From the NCBI GenBank assembly GCA_030671095.1, contig DAOVAK010000223.1, positions 1 to 5,554 of the forward strand: a DNA stretch of 5,554 nt, written 5' to 3'. Origin of the DNA: Deltaproteobacteria bacterium (GTDB lineage: Bacteria > Desulfobacterota > DSM-4660 > Desulfatiglandales > HGW-15). This document shows, one piece after another, positions 1-5,554 of this stretch (positions are counted from its first letter, which is position 1; each line of letters opens with the position of its first letter). Both the position numbers and the translations under genes were made by a program. The notes under the pieces were generated by a model. That model was not told the origin of the DNA. It ran no database searches and worked only from the letters and a program-made list of their open reading frames with translations.

Positions 1-243
1 GCGAAGGGCTTGGCCGCAGGCTCCTGTAAGCCTGTCTTTTGCAAGGGCAGAACATGTGACGCATTGATGGACGAAGGAGAATGCCGTTATCCTTCACTGG
101 CGCGTCCTTCCATGGAGGCTGTGGGGATAAACGTATTCAAACTCTCAAAAGATGCAGGCTGGGATATTCATATTATCCTCAAAGATAGTGACCCTGAGGC
201 CGTACCCAAAGGGATGCTGGCCGGACTTATTCTCTTGTCATGA
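1..243 (+). CDS. DUF2284-type cysteine-rich putative metal-binding protein, C-terminal part (5' truncated)
   Basis: The frame is open from base 1 and ends at TGA 241-243, leaving 80 residues of a longer protein whose start lies outside the window. The visible part has four cysteines (fragment residues 9, 14, 19 and 28, spaced CX4CX4CX8C), followed by a CRYP segment and then ARPSMEAVGINVFKLSKDAG. That run matches the conserved tail of the DUF2284 family (cysteine cluster, then RPSMEA-G-DVF), which is annotated as predicted metal-binding. Its biochemical role is not established. A metal or iron-sulfur site is inferred from the cysteines only. A TTG at base 10 is in frame but has no reason to be the start, because the frame stays open upstream and the family is longer. 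The next gene starts 168 bp downstream, so co-transcription is possible but not shown. Family assignment is by motif recall, moderately sure. Confidence 0.72.
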   Translation, partial: AKGLAAGSCKPVFCKGRTCDALMDEGECRYPSLARPSMEAVGINVFKLSKDAGWDIHIILKDSDPEAVPKGMLAGLILLS

Positions 244-298
244 AGAGAAATTTGGAGACATGGAACACTTTAGAGGTCAGTTCCACTTCTATCCCCAG

Positions 299-330
299 CA
301 TTCCATTATTCCATCATTCCAACATTCCGG
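299..330. repeat. Four tandem copies of an 8-bp unit (CATTCCAT-like)
   Basis: The spacer between the DUF2284 gene and the CoA-racemase gene contains four consecutive octamers: CATTCCAT (299-306), TATTCCAT (307-314), CATTCCAA (315-322) and CATTCCGG (323-330). All share the core ATTCC. An inverted copy follows directly, TTGGAATA at 331-338, so ATTCC (324-328) can pair with GGAAT (333-337) around a GGTT loop. The rest of the 168-bp spacer shows no other clear structure. The function is unknown; it may be slippage-generated simple sequence or one member of a dispersed intergenic repeat. Confidence 0.75.
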
Positions 331-400
331 TTGGAATAAACAAAACAGTTATTACAAAGATAAGATATCAGCAAGTCGTAGAATTTTCGAGACGGTTAAT

Positions 401-406
401 GAGGAG
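401..406 (+). promoter_or_regulatory. Ribosome binding site of the CoA racemase gene
   Basis: GAGGAG lies 5 nt before the ATG at 412 and is a strong Shine-Dalgarno match. It supports 412 as the start, as does the family-typical N-terminus (short polar lead, then a V-I-E-M-A-G segment). Confidence 0.7.
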
Positions 407-411
407 AGACA

Positions 412-1554
412 ATGAGACCACTGGATAGAATCAAAGTTATCGAGATGGCGGGTCTGGCCCCATCTCCGTACTGTGGCATGATACTCGCGGATTTTGGGGC
501 AGATGTGGTCATTGTGGATCGGCCATCAACGGGGGCACCAGAAATCCCCAACATCATGGCCAAAAACCCATTTGACAGGGGGAAGCGCTCCATGAGGGTC
601 GACCTGAAGACAAAGGAAGGCATTGCAGTTCTCCGTCAGATGATCCAGCTCTATGATGTCATCTTAGAGCCTTACCGCCCCGGGGTTATGGAAAAACTGG
701 GCCTCGGCCCGGATGAGGCCATGGATCTGAACCCGAAGCTGATCTACGCACGCCTTACAGGTTGGGGCCAAAACGGCCCCTATGCCAGCATGGCCGGACA
801 CGATATCAATTACATTGCCCTTTCAGGGGCCCTTTCCCTCTTTCGAAGAAAGGGAGAAAAACCGCTTCCTCCCTGCAACCTCCTGGGGGATTTTGCGGGC
901 GGTGGCATGCTTTGCGCCATGGGTATCCTACTCGCTTTGATAGAGAGGAGCACTTCTGGGAGCGGACAAGTCGTGGATGCGGCTATGGTTGACGGCGCGG
1001 CCAACATCTCTACTTTTTTTTGGGGCCTCTTGGGCAATCATCTCATGACCCTCGATATTGGAACCAATATGCTGGATAGCGGCGCGCCCTACTATCAGAC
1101 CTACGAAACAGCGGATGACAGGTTTATGTCCGTGGGCGCCATAGAGGGACGATTCTACGCAGAGTTGTTGAAAGGGCTTGATATTGATCCATCCACGCTG
1201 CCCGATCAGCATGATATGGGCAGATGGCCAGAAATGAGGAATCGCTTCGCTGAAGTGTTCAAGACAAAGACGCGGGATGAATGGGCAGCCATCTTTGATG
1301 GTAAAGATGCATGTGTAGCCCCCATATTGGATATGGATGAGGTGGATAACCATCGCCATAACAAAGAGAGGGATCTTCTTGTTGAAGTAGATGGTGTCTC
1401 CCAGCCGGCCCCTGCCCCACGGCTTTCCAGGACACCCGGGAGTGTTCAGAAACCTGGCACGCCCAGGGGCTCTGAAACCCGAGAAATCCTTGACGAACTG
1501 GGATTTACAAGTAAACAAATCGAGGCCCTTTTTGTAAAAGATATTGTTGAGTAA
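412..1554 (+). CDS. Alpha-methylacyl-CoA racemase-like protein, CaiB/BaiF (class III CoA-transferase) family
   Basis: This 380-residue protein has the usual length for alpha-methylacyl-CoA racemase (AMACR). The N-terminal part (about 5-35) carries the EMAGLAPSPYCGMILADFGADVV-type nucleotide-fold segment that binds CoA. The decisive stretch is residues 128-165: AGHDINYIALSGALS, then NLLGDFAGGG. In AMACR enzymes these hold the catalytic His (here H130) and Asp (here D160). The third conserved acid falls in VGAIEGRFY as E245. By homology it interconverts the R and S epimers of 2-methyl-branched acyl-CoA thioesters in the cytoplasm by proton removal and return at C2. The intact His/Asp pair and the GHDINY context favour racemase over formyl-CoA-type transferase, but this superfamily is often mis-assigned and substrate cannot be read from sequence. 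In anaerobes such enzymes may act on branched fatty acids or on alkylsuccinyl-CoA intermediates; nothing nearby confirms either. A T8 run at 1014-1021 lies in frame and causes no disruption. Confidence 0.88.
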   Translation: MRPLDRIKVIEMAGLAPSPYCGMILADFGADVVIVDRPSTGAPEIPNIMAKNPFDRGKRSMRVDLKTKEGIAVLRQMIQLYDVILEPYRPGVMEKLGLGPDEAMDLNPKLIYARLTGWGQNGPYASMAGHDINYIALSGALSLFRRKGEKPLPPCNLLGDFAGGGMLCAMGILLALIERSTSGSGQVVDAAMVDGAANISTFFWGLLGNHLMTLDIGTNMLDSGAPYYQTYETADDRFMSVGAIEGRFYAELLKGLDIDPSTLPDQHDMGRWPEMRNRFAEVFKTKTRDEWAAIFDGKDACVAPILDMDEVDNHRHNKERDLLVEVDGVSQPAPAPRLSRTPGSVQKPGTPRGSETREILDELGFTSKQIEALFVKDIVE

Positions 1555-1579
1555 AACGCCCAAGGGTTTCCCCGCGCAT

Positions 1580-1703
1580 AATGCCAAATGTCAAAGCCCA
1601 AATTCCAAAAGAATGCCAAATGCCAAAGTCCAAAATTCAAGAGCTATGGATGAAGCGTTTTTTTGAAGATTATTTGACATTCGGATTTTGACATTCGGAT
1701 TTT
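1580..1703. repeat. Intergenic repeat cluster: A-rich tandem copies with a T-rich inverted counterpart
   Basis: This occupies most of the 213-bp spacer between the racemase and radical SAM genes. The left part has two degenerate copies of a unit of about 32 bp (1580-1611 and 1612-1643), both opening with the exact 11-mer AATGCCAAATG and built from CCAAA/TCAAA blocks. The right part has two exact, adjacent copies of TTTGACATTCGGAT (1673-1686 and 1687-1700). The two parts are inversely related: AATGTCAAA at 1587-1595 is the exact reverse complement of TTTGACATT at 1673-1681 and 1687-1695, so a long imperfect hairpin is possible. I recall similar ATGTCAAA/TTTGACAT strings in spacers of other environmental bacterial genomes, which suggests a dispersed repeat family. 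No coding potential or transposase is visible. It might act as a terminator or transcript-stabilising structure for the racemase gene; that is inference. Confidence 0.7.
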
Positions 1704-1767
1704 ACTTTCGCTGCAACGTCCGACCGGTTTTATTGCCCTCGCCCTTTTAACTCAAGATGTACTTAAG

Positions 1768-3507
1768 ATGAAAATACTACTGATTTATCCCTATTTCATC
1801 GAAGAGCGGATTCAGATTGAAGATATTACGGTGCCGCCCATAGGAATTTACTATGTGGGCGCTGTCTTGAAGGAAAATAACTATGAGGTTGAGATACTAA
1901 ACTGGCATGCCATCTATAAAACGCCTGAAAAAATCGAAGAAGTCCTTACTGACAAGAACCCAGACGTCATAGGGTTTTCTATCCTTCACGCAAACCGTTG
2001 GGGCGGAATAGAAATTGCTCAGATTGCCAAACAACTGGATCCAGAGGTGAAGATTGTTTTTGGAGGAATCGGCGCCAGTCTCTTATGGGAACACCTTCTG
2101 GGGCATTTCCCAGAAATAGACTTTGTGGTGATAGGTGAAGGAGAGTACACCTTCCTGAATCTAATCAAATGGATTGGGGAGGGAGATAAAAAGCCTCTTC
2201 AAAGTATCAAAGGGATAGCCTTTAGGGAGAATGGTAAAGTCGTAAAGACAGAAAAAGCTGATCTCCAGCCTGATCTTGATAAACTGCCCATTCCAGCCAA
2301 ATACTTTGCGTATCAGCACCTCTCCTCGACACGGGGCTGTGCATGGAATTGCACCTTCTGTGGATCACCTGAGTTCTGGGGACACAAAATAAGATCTCGC
2401 TCCACAGATAACTTTTTAGAAGAACTGGAGCAGCTTTATGAAAAGGGCATCACGCTTTTCTACATTTGCGATGACACATTTACCACGAACAAAGAGCGCG
2501 TCATCGAAATCTGCAGGAGAATTATTGAAAAGAATCTCAAGATCACCTGGTTTGCCATCTCAAGAGCCAATCATGTGAATGATGAAATCTTGTACTGGAT
2601 GCGAAGAGCAGGTTGCACCCAGATAAGCTATGGTGTGGAGAGCGGGTCTGAGAAAATTAGAACTGTGTTGAACAAAAAGATCAGGACTGATCAGATCAAG
2701 AAGGCTTTCTCGTTAACCGTTCAGTACGGCATGCTGTCAAGGGCCTATTTTATATATGGCTCTCCTGGAGAAACATGGGACACCATACAAGAAACCCTGG
2801 ATCTCATTCATGAAATTAAGCCCTTGAGTATGATCGCTTACATCCTCGATATATTCCCGGGTACCCAGCTTTACGCTGACCTACAAAAACGCTCTCATGT
2901 GACGGATGATGTCTGGTTAAACAAGATAGAGGGGATTATGTATTTTGAGACAGATCCCAATCTGTCAGACGAACTGATTCTGGCCTTTGGCAAGAAACTG
3001 AGAACCGACTACTATGAGAACATCCACAAGTTCGTTGACGCCATTCATCTTGTAGATAAGGAAGACTTGCATGAGATGCATGCAGATTTCTGTTCAAGAC
3101 TCGCAATGACCTTTAGTCATGGCGATTATTCAAAGATTGATGTGATAAGAGATAAGGACAAAATTGCTGAAAAACTTTACAAAAAATCATTGGGCTATTA
3201 TCCAAATCATAGGGCCTACTTGGGATTGAGCATTGTTAAACAGAAGGCTGAGGCGTATAAAGAATCCATTGAGGTTCTCTCGGAAGGCATTGAAGTCTTC
3301 CCGGATAGCAAAGCCCTGAATGTATGTTTGGGATTGAATTACTTGAACTTAGGAGATTATGAGGCGGCCCTTAAATACTTCAACAAATTCCCCGATTCAA
3401 AAGATGCCCTCTATCACGCTGCAACATGTTACAAGGGACTGGGAGATTCGGAGAAGGAATCTACATGCCTGGAAAAACGCCAAAGGCTGGAGCAAGGTTT
3501 GACTTAA
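1768..3507 (+). CDS. B12-binding domain radical SAM protein with C-terminal TPR repeats
   Basis: This 579-residue protein is predicted cytoplasmic. Residues 1-140 form a cobalamin-binding Rossmann-like domain: MKILLIYPYF, then TVPPIGIYYVGAVL, DVIGFS, FGGIGAS and VIGEGEYTF, all typical of B12-dependent radical SAM proteins. The DxHxxG base-off histidine motif is not seen, which is common in this class. Residues 186-198 hold the [4Fe-4S]/SAM motif CX3CX2C (C191, C195, C198, in RGCAWNCTFC). The barrel follows with ICDDTF (233-238), YGVESGSEKI (288-297) and GSPGET (331-336). From about 465 to 575 the sequence becomes helical with TPR-like units, for example LGLNYLNLGDYEAALKYF (521-538), suggesting protein-protein contact. 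The reaction and substrate are unknown; relatives include methylases, ring-forming enzymes and hopanoid or lipid tailoring enzymes. No strong Shine-Dalgarno precedes ATG 1768; the start rests on the family-typical N-terminus. A four-codon frame, ATG 1757 to TGA 1771, overlaps it. No partner gene or precursor peptide is adjacent. Confidence 0.88.
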   Translation: MKILLIYPYFIEERIQIEDITVPPIGIYYVGAVLKENNYEVEILNWHAIYKTPEKIEEVLTDKNPDVIGFSILHANRWGGIEIAQIAKQLDPEVKIVFGGIGASLLWEHLLGHFPEIDFVVIGEGEYTFLNLIKWIGEGDKKPLQSIKGIAFRENGKVVKTEKADLQPDLDKLPIPAKYFAYQHLSSTRGCAWNCTFCGSPEFWGHKIRSRSTDNFLEELEQLYEKGITLFYICDDTFTTNKERVIEICRRIIEKNLKITWFAISRANHVNDEILYWMRRAGCTQISYGVESGSEKIRTVLNKKIRTDQIKKAFSLTVQYGMLSRAYFIYGSPGETWDTIQETLDLIHEIKPLSMIAYILDIFPGTQLYADLQKRSHVTDDVWLNKIEGIMYFETDPNLSDELILAFGKKLRTDYYENIHKFVDAIHLVDKEDLHEMHADFCSRLAMTFSHGDYSKIDVIRDKDKIAEKLYKKSLGYYPNHRAYLGLSIVKQKAEAYKESIEVLSEGIEVFPDSKALNVCLGLNYLNLGDYEAALKYFNKFPDSKDALYHAATCYKGLGDSEKESTCLEKRQRLEQGLT

Positions 3508-3632
3508 GTTATCATGATACCCATATTGTATCCTGGGGATCTTCGTCAGTTCCGGAAGTTCTTCACGGCGGTCCCTTATTGTTTATCTGTTTTTCACTTA
3601 ATCTTTGACCAAATCATGAAAGGAGTGAAGCT
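3508..3632 (+). promoter_or_regulatory. Spacer upstream of rubrerythrin, likely to hold its promoter (no convincing -35/-10)
   Basis: This 125-bp spacer contains a perfect 10-bp palindrome, TATCATGATA (3510-3519), just after the previous stop. GATAC (3516-3520) is then mirrored by GTATC (3528-3532), and there is an 8-bp palindrome TTCCGGAA (3550-3557). These are possible operator-like sites. None matches a PerR box (TTATAAT-N-ATTATAA), the usual control of rubrerythrin in some anaerobes. TTGTTT (3579-3584) and TAATCT (3599-3604) resemble promoter hexamers, but the 14-nt spacing is too short. No terminator for the radical SAM gene is obvious. Confidence 0.25.
3621..3625 (+). promoter_or_regulatory. 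Ribosome binding site of rubrerythrin
   Basis: AGGAG, extended upstream as AAAGGAG, lies 7 nt before the ATG at 3633. It is the best Shine-Dalgarno sequence in the window, consistent with an abundant protein. Confidence 0.75.
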
Positions 3633-4208
3633 ATGCCAGCATTGAAAGGATCCAAGACTGAACACAATCTATTGGCCGCGTTTGCCGGCGAATCTCAGGC
3701 CCGTAACCGTTACACATTCGCTGCTAGTATCGCAAGAAAGGAAGGTTACGAGCAGATCAGCGGCATTTTCCTGGAGACCGCGGATAATGAAAAGGAGCAC
3801 GCCAAAGTCTTTTTCAAGCAACTTGAAGGCGGTGAAGCAACGATAACGGCGGGTTACCCGGCTGGTGTCCCCGGAGACACTCTCGTCCAGTTGAAGGCGG
3901 CAGCCGCTGGTGAAAACCTGGAGTGGACCACACTGTATACGGGTTTTGCCGACGAAGCCGCTCAAGAGGGTTTCAAGGAAGCGGCCGAGGTCTTTAAGCA
4001 GGTCGCGGCGGTCGAGCGTTGGCATGAACGACGCTACAACAAGCTGATAGAGGCGGTAGAAGGAGGGACGGTATTTAAGAAGCCGGAAAAGGTGCTTTGG
4101 AAATGTCGAAATTGTGGTCGCGTGATGGAAGCATCAGAGCCTCCGGCCAAATGTCCCACATGTCAACACCCGCAAGCCTATTTTGAACTCTTTGTCGAGA
4201 ACTACTAA
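3633..4208 (+). CDS. rbr: Rubrerythrin (diiron peroxidase with C-terminal rubredoxin domain)
   Basis: This 191-residue protein has the normal length for classical rubrerythrin, a cytoplasmic peroxidase that reduces hydrogen peroxide to water using electrons from rubredoxin or related carriers. Residues 1-145 are the four-helix ferritin-like domain with a full set of diiron ligands: E20 in AGESQARNRY, E53 and H56 in ETADNEKEHAKVF, E94 and E97 in GENLEW, and E128 and H131 in ERWHERRY. Residues 154-191 are the rubredoxin-like domain with two Cys pairs, C158/C161 (KCRNCG) and C174/C177 (KCPTCQHP), which bind one iron. The closing AYFELFVENY segment is typical of the family. No residue expected for activity is missing. 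The gene stands alone; no superoxide reductase, rubredoxin or perR gene is adjacent in the window. Its presence points to an anaerobe or microaerophile coping with oxidative stress. Confidence 0.97.
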   Translation: MPALKGSKTEHNLLAAFAGESQARNRYTFAASIARKEGYEQISGIFLETADNEKEHAKVFFKQLEGGEATITAGYPAGVPGDTLVQLKAAAAGENLEWTTLYTGFADEAAQEGFKEAAEVFKQVAAVERWHERRYNKLIEAVEGGTVFKKPEKVLWKCRNCGRVMEASEPPAKCPTCQHPQAYFELFVENY

Positions 4209-4278
4209 CAACCGTTTCATTGAGAAGGGATCTTTACGCATGCCGAAAGGGGCGTGGGTCGACGAATATAGGGTCAGT

Positions 4279-4318
4279 GGGGACAGTCCGAGCGTGTAGA
4301 GGCGCTCGGACAGTCCTC
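4279..4318. repeat. Long near-perfect inverted repeat (hairpin), possible terminator or REP-like element
   Basis: GTCCGAGCG (4286-4294) pairs perfectly with CGCTCGGAC (4303-4311) around an 8-nt loop, TGTAGAGG (4295-4302). After a single A-A mismatch (4285/4312) the stem continues with GGAC (4281-4284) to GTCC (4313-4316), one G-U and one G-C pair. The total is 15 pairs. Seen another way, the palindrome GGACAGTCC occurs twice, at 4281-4289 and 4308-4316. Only three T residues follow (4319-4321), so as an intrinsic terminator for the rubrerythrin gene it would be weak in that direction. On the opposite strand no long T tract follows either. The symmetrical form and the flanking GGTCAGTGGGGACAG are reminiscent of dispersed palindromic repeats; this is inference. 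Confidence 0.7.
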
Positions 4319-4358
4319 TTTCTGAGGATGATAGATATGGGCTGGATCTCTTCTTGTG

Positions 4359-4415
4359 AAAGGTAGAGAGAAGTTAGAATCTGTGGCAAATTTAGAAAGG
4401 TAGATAAAGGGTAGA
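4359..4415 (+). repeat. Three copies of an AAAGGTAGA-type motif before the transglycosylase start
   Basis: GAAAGGTAGA occurs exactly at 4358-4367 and 4395-4404, and a variant, AAAGGGTAGA, at 4406-4415. The last copy supplies the Shine-Dalgarno sequence AAAGGG (4406-4411), 8 nt before ATG 4420. The others lie in the leader of the same gene. They may be chance purine-rich sequence or extra ribosome-landing sites. Confidence 0.5.
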
Positions 4416-4419
4416 TCAT

Positions 4420-5554
4420 ATGAAGCGAGTCTGTATTTGCCTATTGTGTATTGGAATTTTGTTTTGGTCAGAGGTATACGGAGAAACAGAAGAGCGGGCC
4501 GATCTTCCAACCCTGCTCTCATCTCTTCATCTACCCGCATCTATTGAGCTTTGTGGTGAACGGGTGCCCATTGAAAATCAAGAGGTACGAGAGCGATTTG
4601 AAAAGGAAATCCTGCTTTCCCTCTGGGATCGGCCGCAGGTCATCCTGTGGCTGAAGCGCTCGCGTCGCTACATGCCTCATATTGAAAAAATGCTGGGAGA
4701 CAACGGCTTGCCTGAAGATCTCAAATATGTGGCTGTTGCTGAGAGCGCCCTCCTTCCCCATGTGAGATCGGGAAGGGGGGCAAGGGGATTCTGGCAATTT
4801 ATAGCCGGGACGGGAAGAAAATATGGGCTGGTGATTAACAGGCGTATTGACGAGAGGAGAAATCTTTTTGCGTCAACCCGGGCCGCCATTCGGTATTTCA
4901 AAGACTTGCACAAAACATTTGGGTCCTGGACCCTTGCTGTTGCCGCCTTTAACATGGGAGAACAGGGGCTCATGACAGAAATGATAGAACAAGACAGCAA
5001 CAATTACTATGAGCTCTACCTTCCCCTTGAAACACAGCGATTCATATTCCGAATTCTCTCCGTAAAAATGATTTTTGCTGATCCTGAAAGATATGGTTTC
5101 AAACTCAACGAAGAAGACTACTATCCCCCGCTCACATTCGATAAGGTTGAAGTGACCTGTGAGCGGGAAATGCCCATCCGAGTTATCGCAAAGGCGGCCA
5201 GGACGCATTTTAAGGTGATCAAGGACCTTAATCCCGAAATTCGAGGCCACTACCTCGCTAAAGGTAGCCACCATATACTCGTTCCCAAGGGAGCCTCAGA
5301 AGGATTTGAGGCCCGATATCAAAACGCGGCAAGAGATCATTTGACCAACGAGAAGGAGCAGATCTATGTGGTGAAAGAGGGGGACAATCTTTCTTCCATT
5401 GCCGACAGGTTTGAGGTCCCCCTCACATCCATTATCATTTGGAACCGGCTTAACCCTAGGCGTCACATCCATCCGGGACAACGCCTTGTCATTTATCCGA
5501 ATAATATGAAACCTGGAAAAACGGGCAGTGAGAAAAACGAGAACGGAGGCGAGT
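4420..5554 (+). CDS. MltD-like lytic transglycosylase with SLT and LysM domains (3' truncated)
   Basis: This frame is open from ATG 4420 to the window end: 378 residues without a stop. Residues 1-21 look like a Sec signal peptide: KR, a hydrophobic stretch (about 4-17), then SEVYG before E22. Cysteines at 5, 7 and 10 do not form a proper lipobox, so a periplasmic rather than lipoprotein form is favoured, unlike E. coli MltD. Residues about 95-190 are the SLT (family 1) lytic transglycosylase domain: catalytic Glu E108 in VAVAESALLP, then GARGFWQFIAGTGRKYGL (120-137), DERRN (144-148) and AVAAFNMGEQGL (173-184). Such enzymes cleave the MurNAc-GlcNAc bond of peptidoglycan, leaving 1,6-anhydroMurNAc. 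Residues 315-360 form a clear LysM peptidoglycan-binding domain (YVVKEGDNLSSIADRF, IIWNRLNP, IHPGQRLVIYP). Residues 241-289 look like a degenerate second LysM unit (PIRVIAKAA, IKDLNPEIRG, ILVPKG). The charged tail after 361 suggests a linker to further sequence or an approaching end. Upstream context gives no specific partner. Confidence 0.9.
   Translation, partial: MKRVCICLLCIGILFWSEVYGETEERADLPTLLSSLHLPASIELCGERVPIENQEVRERFEKEILLSLWDRPQVILWLKRSRRYMPHIEKMLGDNGLPEDLKYVAVAESALLPHVRSGRGARGFWQFIAGTGRKYGLVINRRIDERRNLFASTRAAIRYFKDLHKTFGSWTLAVAAFNMGEQGLMTEMIEQDSNNYYELYLPLETQRFIFRILSVKMIFADPERYGFKLNEEDYYPPLTFDKVEVTCEREMPIRVIAKAARTHFKVIKDLNPEIRGHYLAKGSHHILVPKGASEGFEARYQNAARDHLTNEKEQIYVVKEGDNLSSIADRFEVPLTSIIIWNRLNPRRHIHPGQRLVIYPNNMKPGKTGSEKNENGGE

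Larger units (their letters stand above)
4209..4419. other. Spacer between rubrerythrin and the lytic transglycosylase gene
   Basis: This 211-bp stretch has no credible gene. The frames on the minus strand here lack a recognisable domain and cross the structured repeat. It holds a small possible hairpin closed by a GAAA loop (CC 4243-4244 with GG 4249-4250, plus ACGC 4236-4239 with GCGT 4252-4255), the long hairpin at 4279-4318 and the AAAGGTAGA-type repeats at 4359-4415, described separately. A weak promoter guess for the downstream gene is TTGTGA (4354-4359) with TAGAAT (4375-4380), but the 15-nt spacing is short. Confidence 0.5.

Noticed and set aside
299..338. Octamer array as a possible CRISPR
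   Set aside because: The units are 8 bp and contiguous, with no spacers and no cas genes in the window.
1014..1021. T8 run inside the racemase gene as a possible frameshift or slippage site
   Set aside because: The frame is intact through the run, the protein continues with conserved sequence on both sides, and there is no alternative-frame product of interest.
928..1587. Open frame of 219 codons on the minus strand opposite the racemase gene
   Set aside because: It lies antisense to a strongly supported gene, has no recognisable domain and extends into the intergenic repeat. It is a shadow frame.
1674..1693. Two TTGACA strings that look like perfect -35 boxes upstream of the radical SAM gene
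   Set aside because: Both belong to the 14-bp tandem repeat, and no acceptable -10 hexamer lies 16-18 nt downstream of either, so they are not good promoter evidence.
1757..1771. Four-codon mini-ORF overlapping the radical SAM start (ATGA overlap)
   Set aside because: It has no Shine-Dalgarno sequence and is too short to distinguish from chance. Translational coupling cannot be supported from one sequence.
3426..3608. 60-codon frame overlapping the 3' end of the radical SAM gene
   Set aside because: Most of it is an out-of-frame reading of the TPR-coding region plus spacer, with no recognisable content.
3669..4025. Open frame of 118 codons on the minus strand opposite rubrerythrin
   Set aside because: It is fully antisense to a certain gene and its translation resembles no family I know.
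4873..5274. Minus-strand open frames of 108 and 133 codons across the transglycosylase region
   Set aside because: They are antisense to a frame with clear SLT and LysM motifs and have no ribosome site or domain of their own.

Overview
The window most resembles a chromosomal segment of an anaerobic, moderate-GC Gram-negative bacterium. A Desulfobacterota (former Deltaproteobacteria) genome or metagenome bin is my best guess. The reasons are the mix of genes (DUF2284 metal-binding protein, AMACR-type CoA racemase, cobalamin-binding radical SAM protein with TPRs, rubrerythrin, MltD-like LysM lytic transglycosylase) and the short repeat-rich spacers. This assignment is inference; there is no rRNA or other phylogenetic marker.

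Layout, all genes on the + strand: (1) 1-243, the C-terminal end of a DUF2284-type cysteine-rich protein, cut by the window start. (2) 244-411, a spacer with four tandem 8-bp repeats. (3) 412-1554, a complete alpha-methylacyl-CoA racemase/CaiB-BaiF family protein with its catalytic His, Asp and Glu intact. (4) 1555-1767, a spacer filled by A-rich tandem repeats followed by their T-rich inverted counterpart. (5) 1768-3507, a complete B12-binding-domain radical SAM protein with a C-terminal TPR region. (6) 3508-3632, a short spacer. (7) 3633-4208, a complete classical rubrerythrin with all diiron and rubredoxin ligands. (8) 4209-4419, a spacer with a strong long hairpin and repeated purine-rich motifs. 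(9) 4420-5554, an exported lytic transglycosylase with LysM domains, running off the 3' end.

The genes do not form an obvious pathway. Spacers of 125-213 bp separate all of them, most genes have their own Shine-Dalgarno sequence, and the functions differ: acyl-CoA stereochemistry, a radical reaction of unknown substrate, peroxide defence and peptidoglycan cleavage. They read as neighbouring, largely independent transcription units. I found no CRISPR array, tRNA, rRNA, transposase or defence system. The least explained material is the repeat-bearing spacers and the unknown substrate of the radical SAM protein. I see no convincing evidence of a wholly new system.
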